A stretch of 64,000 nucleotides of DNA from Posidonia oceanica (GCA_037176725.1 JAZBRS010000060.1:50434001-50498000); one strand, 5' to 3'. Counted from the stretch's first letter, positions 46,531 through 57,300 are shown. Notes: generated by a model from the sequence alone, not told the origin. Numbers and translations are program-made.

Positions 46531-47200
46531 AGTGCTTGATTGTTGATAAGAGGGGACGAGATCATGATGAGAATTACTGCTAAAGAGGGGATGAGATCAT
46601 GATGATATAAAGAGGGGGATGAGATCATGATGAGAAAGATTGATTGATAAGATATCGGACTTATCGGCCGGCAAAGAGGGGATGAGGTAATGATGAGATA
46701 AAGAGGGGATGAGGTACTGATGAGAATGATTGGTTGATAAGATATCGGACTTATCGGCCGGCAAAGAGGGGGATGAGATCATGATGAGAAAGAGGGGGTG
46801 AGATCATGATGAGAATTACTGCTAAAGAGGGGGTGAGATCATGATGAGAATTATTGCTAAAGAGGGGGATGAGATCATGATGAGATAAAGAGGGGATGAG
46901 GTAATGATGAGAGCTATTGCTAAAGAGGGGGATGAGATCATGATGAGATAAAGAGGGGGATGAGGTAATGATGAGAGCTATTGCTAAAGAGGGGGATGAG
47001 ATCATGATGAGATAAAGAGAGGGATGAGGTAATGATGAGAATGATTGATTGATAAGATATCGGACTTATCGGCCGGCAAAGAGGGGATGAGGTAATGATG
47101 AGATAAGGAGGGGATGAGGTAATGATGAGAGCTATTGCTAAAGAGGGGGATGAGATCATGATGAGAAAGAGGGGGTGAGGTAATGATGAGAAGAAATCAT
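46530..47200 (-). repeat. B array 2: GATGAGATCATGATGAGA repeats
   Basis: Purine-rich units of about 25-35 bp (AAAGAGGGGGATGAG, ATCATGATGAGA or GTAATGATGAGA). TGATAAGATATCGGACTTATC with GGCCGGC is embedded three times (about 46648, 46736, 47052). The reverse frame gives an ISS/HHDLIP-rich artefact peptide. Confidence 0.95.
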
Positions 47201-47266
47201 CCTATGACACCAGGAATATCAAAGGGGAAAGAGGGGAAGAATGATACCGAGGGGCGATCAAAAGAT

Positions 47267-47321
47267 GCCCCTGGTGTTGGGATGACACCAGGGGCTGGCC
47301 AACGCGTCCTTGGCATCGAAA
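47267..47321 (-). other. Conserved 3'-UTR hairpin and CTTGGCATCG box, B
   Basis: GCCCCTGGTGT (47267-47277) pairs perfectly with ACACCAGGGGC (47285-47295). CTTGGCATCGAAA is at 47309-47321. Relative to E1, one stem pair changed on both sides (A-T to G-C), which supports a functional fold. Confidence 0.75.
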
Positions 47322-47354
47322 GTAGAGGGTGATGACAAGATTATCGTGCTTGTC

Positions 47355-48055
47355 AGACGAGTAGTTTGGGGTACCAGCCCGCTAGGGACTCAGCTGAGGA
47401 TGATCAGCTGAGGAGGATGACAGGTTGACGGACCTTTCGCCGAGCAGTTTGGGGTGCCAGCCCACAGGGGACTCAGCTGGGGATGATCAGCTGAGGAGGA
47501 TGACAGGTTGACGGACCTTTCGCCGAGCAGTTTGGGGTGCCAGCCCGCAGGGGACTCAGCTGGGGATGATCAGCTGAGGAGGATGACAGGTTGACGGACC
47601 TTTCGCCGAGCAGTTTGGGGTGCCAGCCCGCTAGGGACTCAGCTGGGGATGATCAGCTGAGGAGGATGACAGGTTGACGGACCTTTCGCCGAGCAGTTTG
47701 GGGTGCCAGCCCGCTGGGGCTCAGCTGGGGATGATCAGCTGAGGAGGATGACTGGTTGACGGACCTTTCTCCAAGCAGTTTGGGGTGCCAGCCCGCTGGG
47801 GCTCAGCTGGGGATGATCAGCTGAGGAGGATGACAGGTTGACGGACCTTTCGCCGAGCAGTTTGGGGTGCCAGCCCGCTGGGGCTCTGCTGGGGATGATC
47901 AGCTGAGGAGGATGACAGGTTGACGGACCTTTCGCCGAGCAGTTTGGGGTGCCAGCTCGCTAGGGACTCAGCTGGGGATGATCAGCTGAGGAGGATGACA
48001 GGTTGACGGACCTTTCGCCGAGCAGTTTGGGGTGCCAGCCCGCTGGGGATGATGA
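47355..48055 (-). repeat. B array 3: 83-bp tandem repeats
   Basis: Eight copies of an 83-bp unit, 81 bp where CTAGGGACTC is shortened to CTGGGGCTC. It contains CAGCTGGGGATGATCAGCTG, AGGAGGATGACAGGTTGACG and CCGAGCAGTTTGGGGTGCC. Period from CTGAGGAGGA at 47408, 47491 and 47574. Very homogeneous, so recently amplified. Confidence 0.95.
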
Positions 48056-48355
48056 TCCAGCTGGGGGCGACCAGCTGGGGACGCCAGATTGCGTAGCTTG
48101 ACGACGCGGGTCCGCAGAGGCTCCGGACTCTAGATTGGGTGCTGAGGACTTTGCTGCGTTGTGATGTCTACAAGTCTGGTTAGAGGGCCCAAGATGGTGA
48201 TGATAATGATATGCAATACAGCAAAGAATCTTGATGTGCAAGCAGAAAGCAGAAACAGTTTTTCATTGATAAAGCTTGGTGGGTACAATGCCTGTGGCAG
48301 GCCAGAAATGTACAGCATAATCTGAAAGAAGACCATCTGATGGTTGCACAAGGGC
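48056..48355 (-). other. B 3' UTR between DUF7745 stop and array 3
   Basis: No gene recognised. GATGATCCAGCTGGGGGCG at the left edge is the last degenerate repeat unit. The rest is single-copy 3' UTR. Confidence 0.6.
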
Positions 48356-49696
48356 CTAGTCAACTCGGGCCTTCTTCGACTGCCGGGGGTCGGGAAACAA
48401 AGGGCCGCCTGGCGGAATTTCAGTGATCGGCCAGAGTTCTCGGACTTCAGCTTCATACTCAGGGGTGCATCCTACACCTCTCACAGCTGCAATGTTTGTA
48501 GATTGGACCCCATGCTGCATCAGACTAGCAAGCTTCTTGGTTGGGGCAGTTGTGCTGAGAGGGTACATTTGTAGAAGCTAGGGCGCTGTACTGTCAATGA
48601 AGGCGCCCTGCTGGAAGCCGAACTGGCGCTTGACCCTGATTGGATGGTACTCTACGCCTGCTGTGAAGCCTGCTAGAATGATAAGCCGTGCGTCGCGCGC
48701 GCTGAAGAAGACAGTGAATGGCTCTGCTGCAGAGGGGACAATACGCCAGGTTATAGCATCGTCAGTCAGTACTGACAGCCTCTCGTATTCTTCTTTGATG
48801 CTCTTTTCTGTCTTGGCACGGGCGCTGCTGCGGTAGGCTTCAAAGGCATGCACTTGAGGGCGCAAGAGGTTCATCTCTAAGTGCGCGGTCAGCCAGACTT
48901 GTATGAGTGCTCCGCAACCGTGGAAGTGGCGGCAGCGATGAGAGATGCGGTCCAGCCCGCGATAGGTCTCTGCCAGGACAACTGGTGCCAGGTCTATGTG
49001 CTGGGTCACCACTGCTAATGCAATCTCTGCAACCTCGATGGCCACTGTCAGTCGGCCATGAGTAAAGATCAGTTCGCCCAGGAAGCGGATAACTAATCCT
49101 CGGAGCCACAGCTCATCTCCGAGTTCGGCGCGCTTGTTCATGATATCATCGAAGTGCGCAAGGCGAAGCATAGGTTCAGGCCCGCTGGTGCAGATTAGTT
49201 TCTGTTGACAGGTTTGAGTGGGGAGCCCAATTAGCTGGCTCAGGACCTTGAGATATCCATCCCGCCACATGAAAACAGGCGGCCCCAGGATCTTGGAAAA
49301 GCCGCAGATCTGACGCACCTCTTCCAGTGTAGGTGTCAGCTCAGTCTTGTTGAAACGGAAGACATGATGCGCCGACTTCCAGAATCTTGCAGCAGCACAC
49401 AGAAGGTGGCGGCTGACCTCCACATCAGCGGCCTTCAGCAGCTTAGTTGGTATGCCCCACAGGCGCAGCTGTTCACAGTCTTGTAGAGTGAGCCTGCTGA
49501 TCCATTCTCGCAGGGTTTCCGAGCAGTGCTTGGGAGTCAGCAGAGTTGGGAAGCCCATTGCGCTGATCGCAGAGGGACAGGCAGATGGCTGCAGAAGCTT
49601 GAAAGTACCTGCTATAAATAAACAGTCAGATCTCGCAGGCGTATATTCTTTGACAATAAACAGAAACTGAGGCTGATAAAGTAGTTCCATATGCAT
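48356..49696 (-). pseudogene. DUF7745-like ORF of element B, one in-frame TAG
   Basis: The frame runs from 49696 (first Met) or, more likely, from MGFPTLLTP at 49558, conserved with E1. It continues to SKKARVD with a stop at 48356-48358, interrupted by TAG at 48578-48580. From 49558 it is 400 codons plus stop, like E1. Motifs: LREWISRL, SRHLLCAAARFW..HHVFRF, ELTPTLEEVRQICGF, AELGDELWLRG, ETYRGLDRISHRCRHFHGC, IQVWLTAHLEM, then WRIVPSAAEPFTVFF and RQFGFQQGAF. I assign it to DUF7745, a domain of unknown function related to the plant mobile domain and often tied to plant Ty3/gypsy elements. It lies 1.5 kb after integrase, on the sense strand, in the position env takes in other elements. No membrane segment is evident, so it is not a typical env. 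Confidence 0.8.
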
Positions 49697-51056
49697 TCAG
49701 CAGTTGATAACAGAACATGGCAGTTAAGCATAAATAAACAAAGGGAATTGGCAGCAGTCCGGCGAATGCGGGGGCGAGGGCCGGCAGGAGATCTGGACCG
49801 GCGCAGCTTGAGTGTCGTCAATGCGCTCTACTGGGGAGAAGTACTGCCTCAGGGCCTGAGCGTGTTGCAGAGCGGAGAGATTGATGGAAGAGGAAAGGAA
49901 TGAAAGAGGATGCATGTATGCATGATGCAGGTGCTGTGCTTATGATGATGAGTATTACGCTTAGATGAATGAGCATGCTTGGATAAATGAGTATGCTTGG
50001 ATAGGTGAGTATGCCTGGATAGAATGAGTATGCTTGGATGCCCTCAGCATACGGAGTGCTTTGGTGCCTGCTGCAAAGGAAGGGAGTGGTCCCTGACTCA
50101 CTGGGCCCTACCTAGACTCTTGGCTTGCTGGTGGTGCTCCGGGACAGGTGTTGGCATTGTACTGGTGGTGGTGTGGTGAGGACAGGCTATTGGCCAAACT
50201 TTCAGGACCTACACCTATTCTTTCAGCTTTCTTTTTTTGATTGATTTCTCCCTCATAGGTATGCAGTCTTTCTCTGCCCCTAGCCAGGAGAAGGGTGAGT
50301 GTTCGCTCTTGAAGGGATGTGGTAGACCCTTTTAGGCTTGACATGCTGGGGATCTCTAGTGAGGCATGGGGGATAATGGTGCCTGTGTTTTTTGGGCTAC
50401 ATTTTGCCTTTTTTCTTGTTTTTTTGCTTTGCTTGCTTTTTTTTCCCTTTTTTTTTTGGTTTTTGTTCTATCTCTTTTCTCTCTTTTTTTCTTTTGCTTG
50501 TTGTTTTGCTTTTCTCCTTTTTTTTCAGGCTTTTTGCTATCCCCATTTTGGTGGCAAAAGGAGGGTGTTTGAAATGTAATGGATTTAGGCTTTGGGTCTG
50601 CTGTGTGATGGGTAGAAGGAGCAGGGTTAGACTGCACACCCCTATCTCTAGGGCCGGCTTCTGTCTTCGTCTTCTGTTCCTTGGATGTGCCCAAACCTAG
50701 GTGTTTACTCTCGCTTTTTCCAGACTCACATCCTAACATCTTTTCTCCCTCAGGGGTGTATGTCCTTGCGAGATTAGGTGGTTCGCCTGTCCTCGTTGGT
50801 GGTGGCTCCCTCACTAGCTAAGACATCTGAGTAGTGCCAGGTGAGGTGGGACGACTCTTTCCAGAGCAGGCAAGCACTTCCGATTTTCATCACCGGGCCT
50901 AAGGTACAATGCTTGAGAGGATGACGATGATGATTCGAAAGGAAGGGATGCAAGAGTTGAAGGGATGATGATGATGATTTGAAATAAAGATGAAGCAAGA
51001 AGGCGAGAATGCAAGCGCAAGTGGGAGAAGGGCATCTGCAACGGGGCCGCTTTCGG
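49697..51056 (-). other. B spacer between pol and the DUF7745 ORF
   Basis: No convincing gene. 50701-50870 is similar to E1 25481-25640, including GGTGGCTCCCTCACTAG and AGACATCTGAGTAGTG. An A-rich tract on the sense strand (50400-50530) gives Lys-rich artefact frames. CCTTTGCAG on the minus strand (complement at 50071-50079) is conserved with E1, a candidate 3' splice site about 510 bp before the DUF7745 start. Confidence 0.6.
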
Positions 51057-52805
51057 CTACTGATAGTACTTCTTCAGATAGCAGAGGTTGACGGGCTCAG
51101 ACTGCTCGACCCGGTCCATATCCTCAAGAGTTACAGCACCTCCTGAAAAGATCTGCTTGACCACAAAGGGGCCACGCCAATTGGGTCGGAATTTCCCTCG
51201 ACCATCAGGCAAATGAATGGCGCGCAAGACAAGGTCCCCTGGCTGAAAGTTTCTGGGCTGGACCTTCTTCAAGAATGCTCTGGCCATCCGCTTCTGATAG
51301 CAGTGAGCGTTGTGCATAGCTTGCAGTCTGCGCTCATCAATTAAGTTCAGTTGGATGCAGCGGTCTTCGACCCATTCTGCCTCTTCCAACTCAGCTTCCC
51401 GTAGGATCCGCAGAGAGGGGATCTCCACTTCAACAGGTAACACCGCTTCCATACCGTACACCAGAGAGTACGGGGTGGCCCCCGTCGAGGTCCGGATTGA
51501 TGTCCTGTACGCCCAGAGTGCGTACGGGAGCTTGTCGTGCCAATCCTTGTGGGTTTCTGCCATTTTCTTCAGAATCTTGACAATGTTCTTGTTTGCAGAC
51601 TCCACGGCTCCGTTCATCTGTGGCCGATAGGGCGAGGATCGATGATGCTTGATCTTGAGACTCTGTAGGTATTCCTCGATCCTTTTGGCAATGAAGTTTG
51701 TGCCATTATCAGAGATGACTGAGTGCGGGACCCTATATCGGGCAACGATATTGTTTCTGATAAATTTTTCTGTTGCCACAGCGGTGATTGTTCTGTAAGA
51801 GGCTGCTTCCACCCACTTGGTAAAGTAATCGATCGCTACTAGAATGTAACGATGACCATTTGAAGCAGCAGGGTGGATGGCGCCAATGACATCGATCCCC
51901 CAGGTGGAGAAAGGCCATGGCGAAGACATGTTGTGCAGCTGATGTGGAGGGGCCTTGATGAAGTTACCATGAATCTGACAGTTGTGGCATCTACGCACGA
52001 ACCGGCAGCAGTCGGCTTCTATGGTCTGCCAGAAATATCCTTGGAGCATGATCTTCTTGGCCAGGAGGACGCCGTTCATGTGCGGGCCACAGGTCCCCGC
52101 ATGCACTTGGAGCATCAGCGTGTCAGCCTCCGATTTGTTCAGGCAGCGCAGTAGCATCTGATTGTATGACCTTCTGTACAGCTGCCCGGCCCCTAACACA
52201 TACTTTGACGCCAGACGCGCCAAAGTTTTCTTGTCTGCTGCCGTGGTATCAGGAGGAAAGCTACCAGACTCCAGAAAGGATTTTATATCTTGATACCAGG
52301 GCTGCCCCTCTGCTGGATCCGCCTCTTCTATGTTCATGCAGTATGCAGGCTGCTCGATGCGAGCGACTGATACATCCACTGTGCTATCTTCTGAAATGGT
52401 GAGCCAGGATGCCAGGGTTGCTAGTGCGTCTGCATATGCATTCTTTGCTCTGTTGATGTATGTGAAGCAGATGCTCTCAAATTCTTCCATCAGCCTCAGC
52501 AGGTGTTCGTGATACGGCACAAGCTTGGGGTCTTTTGTCCTCCAGTCGCCGTTCACGTGAGAAATTACCAGCATGGCATCACCGTGCACATGCAGCTTCT
52601 GCGCCTCATGCTCGAGGGCGACTTTCAACCCTAGGATGCATGCTTCATACTCCGCTTCATTGTTTGTGCATGCGAAAGTCAACTTCCTCGCGAAGGGAAT
52701 CATCTGTCCCTGGGGCGTGGTCAGCACTGCGCCTACGCCTCGGCCCTTTTTGTTGACTGCACCATCAAAGTAGAGCTGCCATTCCTCTTGTTTCTCAGGA
52801 TCTTT
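51057..52805 (-). CDS. B pol: archaeal-type RNase H and integrase
   Basis: Open from just after the TAG at 52806-52808 to TAG at 51057-51059. The N-terminal part is the archaeal-type RNase H: LYFDGAVN, TNNEAEYEACILGL, GDAMLVISHVNGDW and ADALATLAS, the catalytic Asp, Glu, Asp and Asp positions. Integrase follows: HAGTCGPH and CHNC of the zinc finger, GIDVIG, SDNGTNF and AVESANK as D, D, E, then GDLVLRAIHLPDGRGKF and NWRGPFVV of the C-terminal domain, ending YLKKYYQ. It acts in the integration complex. All catalytic residues are present. It can be reached only as part of Gag-Pol, and the TAG upstream blocks it unless read through. A separate Met start at 52727 exists but would cut the RNase H domain. 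Confidence 0.88.
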   Translation of the reverse strand, partial: KDPEKQEEWQLYFDGAVNKKGRGVGAVLTTPQGQMIPFARKLTFACTNNEAEYEACILGLKVALEHEAQKLHVHGDAMLVISHVNGDWRTKDPKLVPYHEHLLRLMEEFESICFTYINRAKNAYADALATLASWLTISEDSTVDVSVARIEQPAYCMNIEEADPAEGQPWYQDIKSFLESGSFPPDTTAADKKTLARLASKYVLGAGQLYRRSYNQMLLRCLNKSEADTLMLQVHAGTCGPHMNGVLLAKKIMLQGYFWQTIEADCCRFVRRCHNCQIHGNFIKAPPHQLHNMSSPWPFSTWGIDVIGAIHPAASNGHRYILVAIDYFTKWVEAASYRTITAVATEKFIRNNIVARYRVPHSVISDNGTNFIAKRIEEYLQSLKIKHHRSSPYRPQMNGAVESANKNIVKILKKMAETHKDWHDKLPYALWAYRTSIRTSTGATPYSLVYGMEAVLPVEVEIPSLRILREAELEEAEWVEDRCIQLNLIDERRLQAMHNAHCYQKRMARAFLKKVQPRNFQPGDLVLRAIHLPDGRGKFRPNWRGPFVVKQIFSGGAVTLEDMDRVEQSEPVNLCYLKKYYQ

Positions 52806-54371
52806 CTACTCAGAGTCCTCCATTGCAAAGAGAATGTCTTCGTCAGGGAACTGTGTCTGGAGGGGTTGGTATTCAGGCAGAGGAAGGTCAGCAAGATGGT
52901 CTGCCATGGCCTGACCCTTCATGGATTTCTGTGTGACAAAGGTGATTTCGTACTGAGACAATAACACCTGCCACTTAGCACATCTGCCCACCATGGCCGG
53001 CTTTTGGAAAAGGAACTTGATAGGATCATGCCGGCATAAGAGCTGTACTGGGTATGCCATCATGTAGTGCCTTAGTTTCTGTGCAGCCCAGACAAGGGAC
53101 AAACAGGTCTTCTCTAGTGTACTGTACCTGGCTTCGCATTCATTAAATTTCTTGCTCAGGTAGTAGATGGCGCGCTCCCTTCTACCAGATTCATCATGTT
53201 GGCCCAAGACGGCGCCCATGGAATGCTGCGTGGTAGAAAGGTAGAGAAGCAAAGGTCTCCCTGGTGTAGGCGGGACCAGGACAGGAGGCTTGATCAGCAG
53301 CTGCTTGATCTTGGCAAATGCAGCCTGACACTCCTCGCTCCAGTGAATCTGCGCATTCTTCTTCAAGAGCTTGAATATGGGCTCGCAGATGGGCGTAAGC
53401 TGTGCAATGAAGCGGCTAATATATTGTAAACGCCCAAGCAGACTTCTGACTTCTTTTTCAGTCCTGGGGGGTGGCATGTCCACGATGGCTTGTGCTTTCA
53501 ACGGGTCCACCTCAATCCCCCTTTGGCTAACAATGTAGCCGAGCAATTTGCCAGAAGACACCTCGAATACGCACTTCTTGGGGTTCAGGCGCAGCTTGTA
53601 CTTCCGTAGACGGTCAAAGAGCTTTTTGAGACAGGTAAGATGATCTTCAGGCTCTTTGGTTTTAGCAATCATGTCGTCTACGTAGACCTCTACTTCTTGG
53701 TGCATGAGGTCGTGGAACAGCGCAGTCATGGCCCTCTGATAGGTTGCACCAGCATTTTTCAGGCCGAACGGCATGACTTGGTAGCAGAAGACTCCCCAAG
53801 GGGTGATGAATGAAGTCTTTTCCATGTCTTCTTCTGCCATTTTGATCTGATTGTATCCAGAAAAGCCGTCCATGAAGGAGAGCATCTTGTGGCCCGCTGT
53901 ATTGTCGACTAGGACGTCAATGTGAGGTAATGGAAAGTCGTCCTTGGGACTCGCCTTGTTCAGGTCCCTGTAGTCGATGCAGATCCGGATTCGGCCATCT
54001 TTCTTGGGCACAGGTACAATGTTTGCCAGCCATTCAGGATAAAGGACGAACTTCAGAAAGTTGACTCTGAGCTGCTTCATTATCTCTTCCTTGATCATGA
54101 GCAGCCATTGTGGTCGCCATCTTCTTAATTTCTGCTTCACTGGCTTGGCATCCGGGTTTAGGGGCAGATTGTGCACCACTACTTCTATGTCAAGGCCGAC
54201 CATATCCTCGTAACTCCAGGCGAAGACATCCGCATATTCTTTCAGGAATGCGATGAACTCTGCTCGAGCCTGGGAGGACAGCTGGGCACTGATACGGACT
54301 TCTCTGACTTCCTCAGTTGTGCCGATGTTGACAACCTTCGTTTCTTCTTCGACATGGAGGTTGGGGCCTTC
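52806..54371 (-). CDS. B pol: reverse transcriptase and RNase H
   Basis: Continuous from the frameshift near 54372 to TAG at 52806-52808; the first Met in frame is at 54203. RT motifs: VPKKDGRIRICIDYRDLNKA, FPLPHIDVLVDN, FMDGFSGYNQI, FITPWGVFCYQVMPFGLKNA and catalytic YVDD (53673-53684), then SSGKLLGYIVSQRGIEVDP. RNase H follows: MGAVLGQHDES, AIYYLSKKF, YSTLEKTCLSLVWA. Then KSMKGQAMADHLADLP leads to the connection with the archaeal-type RNase H. This makes cDNA from the element RNA in virus-like particles. It is separated from gag-protease by a one-base deletion (CCxGAA in E1, CCGAA here) and from integrase by the TAG, where E1 has an Arg codon. Confidence 0.88.
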   Translation of the reverse strand, partial: EGPNLHVEEETKVVNIGTTEEVREVRISAQLSSQARAEFIAFLKEYADVFAWSYEDMVGLDIEVVVHNLPLNPDAKPVKQKLRRWRPQWLLMIKEEIMKQLRVNFLKFVLYPEWLANIVPVPKKDGRIRICIDYRDLNKASPKDDFPLPHIDVLVDNTAGHKMLSFMDGFSGYNQIKMAEEDMEKTSFITPWGVFCYQVMPFGLKNAGATYQRAMTALFHDLMHQEVEVYVDDMIAKTKEPEDHLTCLKKLFDRLRKYKLRLNPKKCVFEVSSGKLLGYIVSQRGIEVDPLKAQAIVDMPPPRTEKEVRSLLGRLQYISRFIAQLTPICEPIFKLLKKNAQIHWSEECQAAFAKIKQLLIKPPVLVPPTPGRPLLLYLSTTQHSMGAVLGQHDESGRRERAIYYLSKKFNECEARYSTLEKTCLSLVWAAQKLRHYMMAYPVQLLCRHDPIKFLFQKPAMVGRCAKWQVLLSQYEITFVTQKSMKGQAMADHLADLPLPEYQPLQTQFPDEDILFAMEDSE

Positions 54372-57300
54372 GGGTCGTCGTCATAGGGCCGGAACTCGGG
54401 CAATGATTCATCAGTCTCATCCATGCCCGTATCGTCCTCCTCTCCATAAGCAATAAGTTCCGAGAGGATCTCTTTCTCAAGGGAAGGGCTTGTGATGTCG
54501 AAAGAGTGCATGTGTTCCGCTGCTTGGCCCTGGTGACGCTTCAGGATGGTCACGCTTACTCTAGTGTTCTTGTAGCCTCGGCGCGCGACCTCCGTCCCAG
54601 CAACTCCTTCTGCCGTTTGCTTTGGCCTGACTGGTTCTGCTGAGTGCTCTGCTGATACTGCTGAGGGCTTTGCTGATTCTGCTGCTGAGGCTGCTGACTG
54701 TTCTGCTGCTGAGGCTGCTGACAGCTCTGTTACTGGTTCTGCTTTCTGCTCTGTTTCTGCTGCTGCTTGCACTGCTGATGCTTCCCCCTCTGGGTCTTCC
54801 AGTGTGCTTGGGGAGGGTATGCTGGACCGGCGGCTGATTTGGGCATTGCTGCTCGCTATGCTGCTCAAATGAGGCATGTGTTGCACAAACCACCTAGACC
54901 CGCCTTCCGATTGGAGAGTAATGAGCTCATCTGGTCTAGGGGAGTCCGGCGCTGCTGAGTCTTCTTCCAGGACCATGATAGAGGCATGGTCTTCTTGCAG
55001 AGGAGGGTCCGTGGCCACGGCTTTCCCTTTCCTTTCTGCAGCTTGATGCTCTGCCAGGTCTTCTGCTATCGACTTGATCTGTTCTTGATAGAGTAGCTCT
55101 AAGTCAGACATCCAAGAATCGACCTGGGCTTCTATCGCCACTCCTTCTTCCTCGTCCGAGGGGGAGTCGACGTAGTAGGCGCCGGGAGCCTGCGGCACTG
55201 GCCCGGTTGCAAGACGGATTGCTGCCCTTGGAATCTGCATGATCTGGTTCACGAGCGCGTCCGATGGCGGCAACTCTGATGTAGAAGGCCCAAATAGACA
55301 AGTCAGCGGTGCCATAGATGGATATGCTGCCAGGGTCACTGTTGGAGAGTAAGCAGGGGTGCTCTTCAGAGGGCTCAAGGGCCCGGAGAGTGTAGTGCTC
55401 AGTTGGCCTTTTGTATTGGGCCGTAACTGAGAGAGTGCAGCCTCTGACGCCATGGGGTCTTGCCATGAGAGCTGCTGCTGGTTGTCAGGAGGATGCGAAG
55501 CGGACTGCGCCTGCTGCATTCCTGGAGATGTGGATGCTGGAGCGGGCTGGGCCGCGCTGTTGACTGTATTGACTGACTGCCCCTTCAGGGATAGGGACAG
55601 TGGCACTGATGTTGCTGTGACCGCTGGTAGCATGCTTGGTTCTGCCAGAAGGAGTGTCTCTGACTCCTGCACTGCTGCTGTCTGTACTTGGGAAGCTGAT
55701 GTGGCTACAAAAGGGTGGGAACTTGCCAGTTCTGCCACAGGGCCTGCTGAGCTGCTTGCTGTTTCTGCCGGAGGAAGAGCTGAATAGATTGATTGTGTGG
55801 CCTCTACTCTGATCACTGTTTCTGCTGTGCTGGTTGGGACTGCCTCTGTTGTGCCAGACTGCTCCTCATCTGAGTAGTAGTCCTCAACACACACCCAATC
55901 CTCTGTCGGCGCCGTGTCATGATCGTCGGTCGATCCTAGGGTTCCTGCACTGGTAAAGTTAGTGAGGTCTCTGGGAATGGCTGCTTCTGGATTGTTGAGC
56001 TGAAAGCAGTGATCTTCGTTGGTCTTGGGCTTGTAGCCGAGGCCTTCCGATTTCCTTCGCTCCGCTGCTACGATCGGCTCTGCGATCCCCTGGCCGTGAC
56101 GCCCGAGCGGCGTACCCTTTATGTAACCCCACCTGTGACATACATTCTCGACCATTCGGAAGGGGTTGCTGTGAACGGTCAAGGAGTTGACACGTTCAAG
56201 ATCTGGAATGAAGTTAACCGGCTCGCACCGATTAACGCGATAAAGAGCTTCAGAAGTCTCGGGGTCAAACGGGATAGATTGCGAAAACACGGGAGAAACT
56301 GCTTCAATCCGCTCCTTCTCAAAGTTCTCCGCCATGACGACGATGACATCATCGCCACGACGGTACTTTATCATTCGATGGAGGGTCGAAGGAAGGACCT
56401 GATGCTTGTGGAGCCAAGGGCGCCCAAGCAGAAGATTGAAGTTTGGCTGCAAGTCGACGACATAGAACTCTACGTCGAAGACAACCGGACCAATAGCAAG
56501 AGGAATAATCAGAACCCCTAGAGCATCATGGTGAGTGTTGTCAAAGGCTGTCATTCCCTTCACGGCTGGCGTGAAGTCCTCGGCTTTGAATCCGAGCTTG
56601 GTTGCAGTACGCAAGGGGCAGACGTTAAGGCCTGACCCATTATCAACCAGTGTTAGGGGAATGCGAAAGTTTTTGAACTGCACTGTGACGAATAGGGGCT
56701 GGTTATGATTAATCCCCACCGGAGGCAGCTCATCACTCGTAAAAGAGATGACCTGGGGCTCCGCAATCAACCCAACCATGCTCTCCAAGGCTGAAGGCTC
56801 AATGGACTGGGACACACGGGCAGCCTGGAACACACGAAGAAAAGCCTCGCGGTGTTCGGCAGAGGTGTGGATCAAGTCCCAGATAGAAATGTCGGCTTTG
56901 ACCTTCTTAAGCTGGGAGGTCAAGTCTGCCTTAGGTTGGCTCTTTTTGGCAAGGGGAGGGGTAGTTCTGGCAGGCTCTAAGGGGGTAGTGGCAGGAAGCT
57001 GGGTTATTAGAGGCTGGGTAGGGATTTGGCTAGCTACAGGCTGATCTGGAGTTGGATCTACTATGGGTTGGCTAGAGGGTGGGGGCATAACAGGTCTAGG
57101 GGGAGTTGGCCTAATTGCCGGTGCTGGGGGCCTGTAAACCCTCCCCGATCGCGTTACTTCCGCGCACATCTCTGTGGCGTAGCTGTAAGGGACGCGATGG
57201 GTTTCTAGGGTCAAATCAACGACGACTGGAGCACGTGCTGCGAGCACAGGAGAGGTTACAGGGGGACCTACGGGGTACTGAGGTCTCTCTAGAGGGTATG

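Noticed and set aside
54360..54385. Programmed frameshift between the protease linker and RT
   Set aside because: E1 reads through the same place in one frame with one more base; no slippery heptamer is evident. Treated as a deletion.
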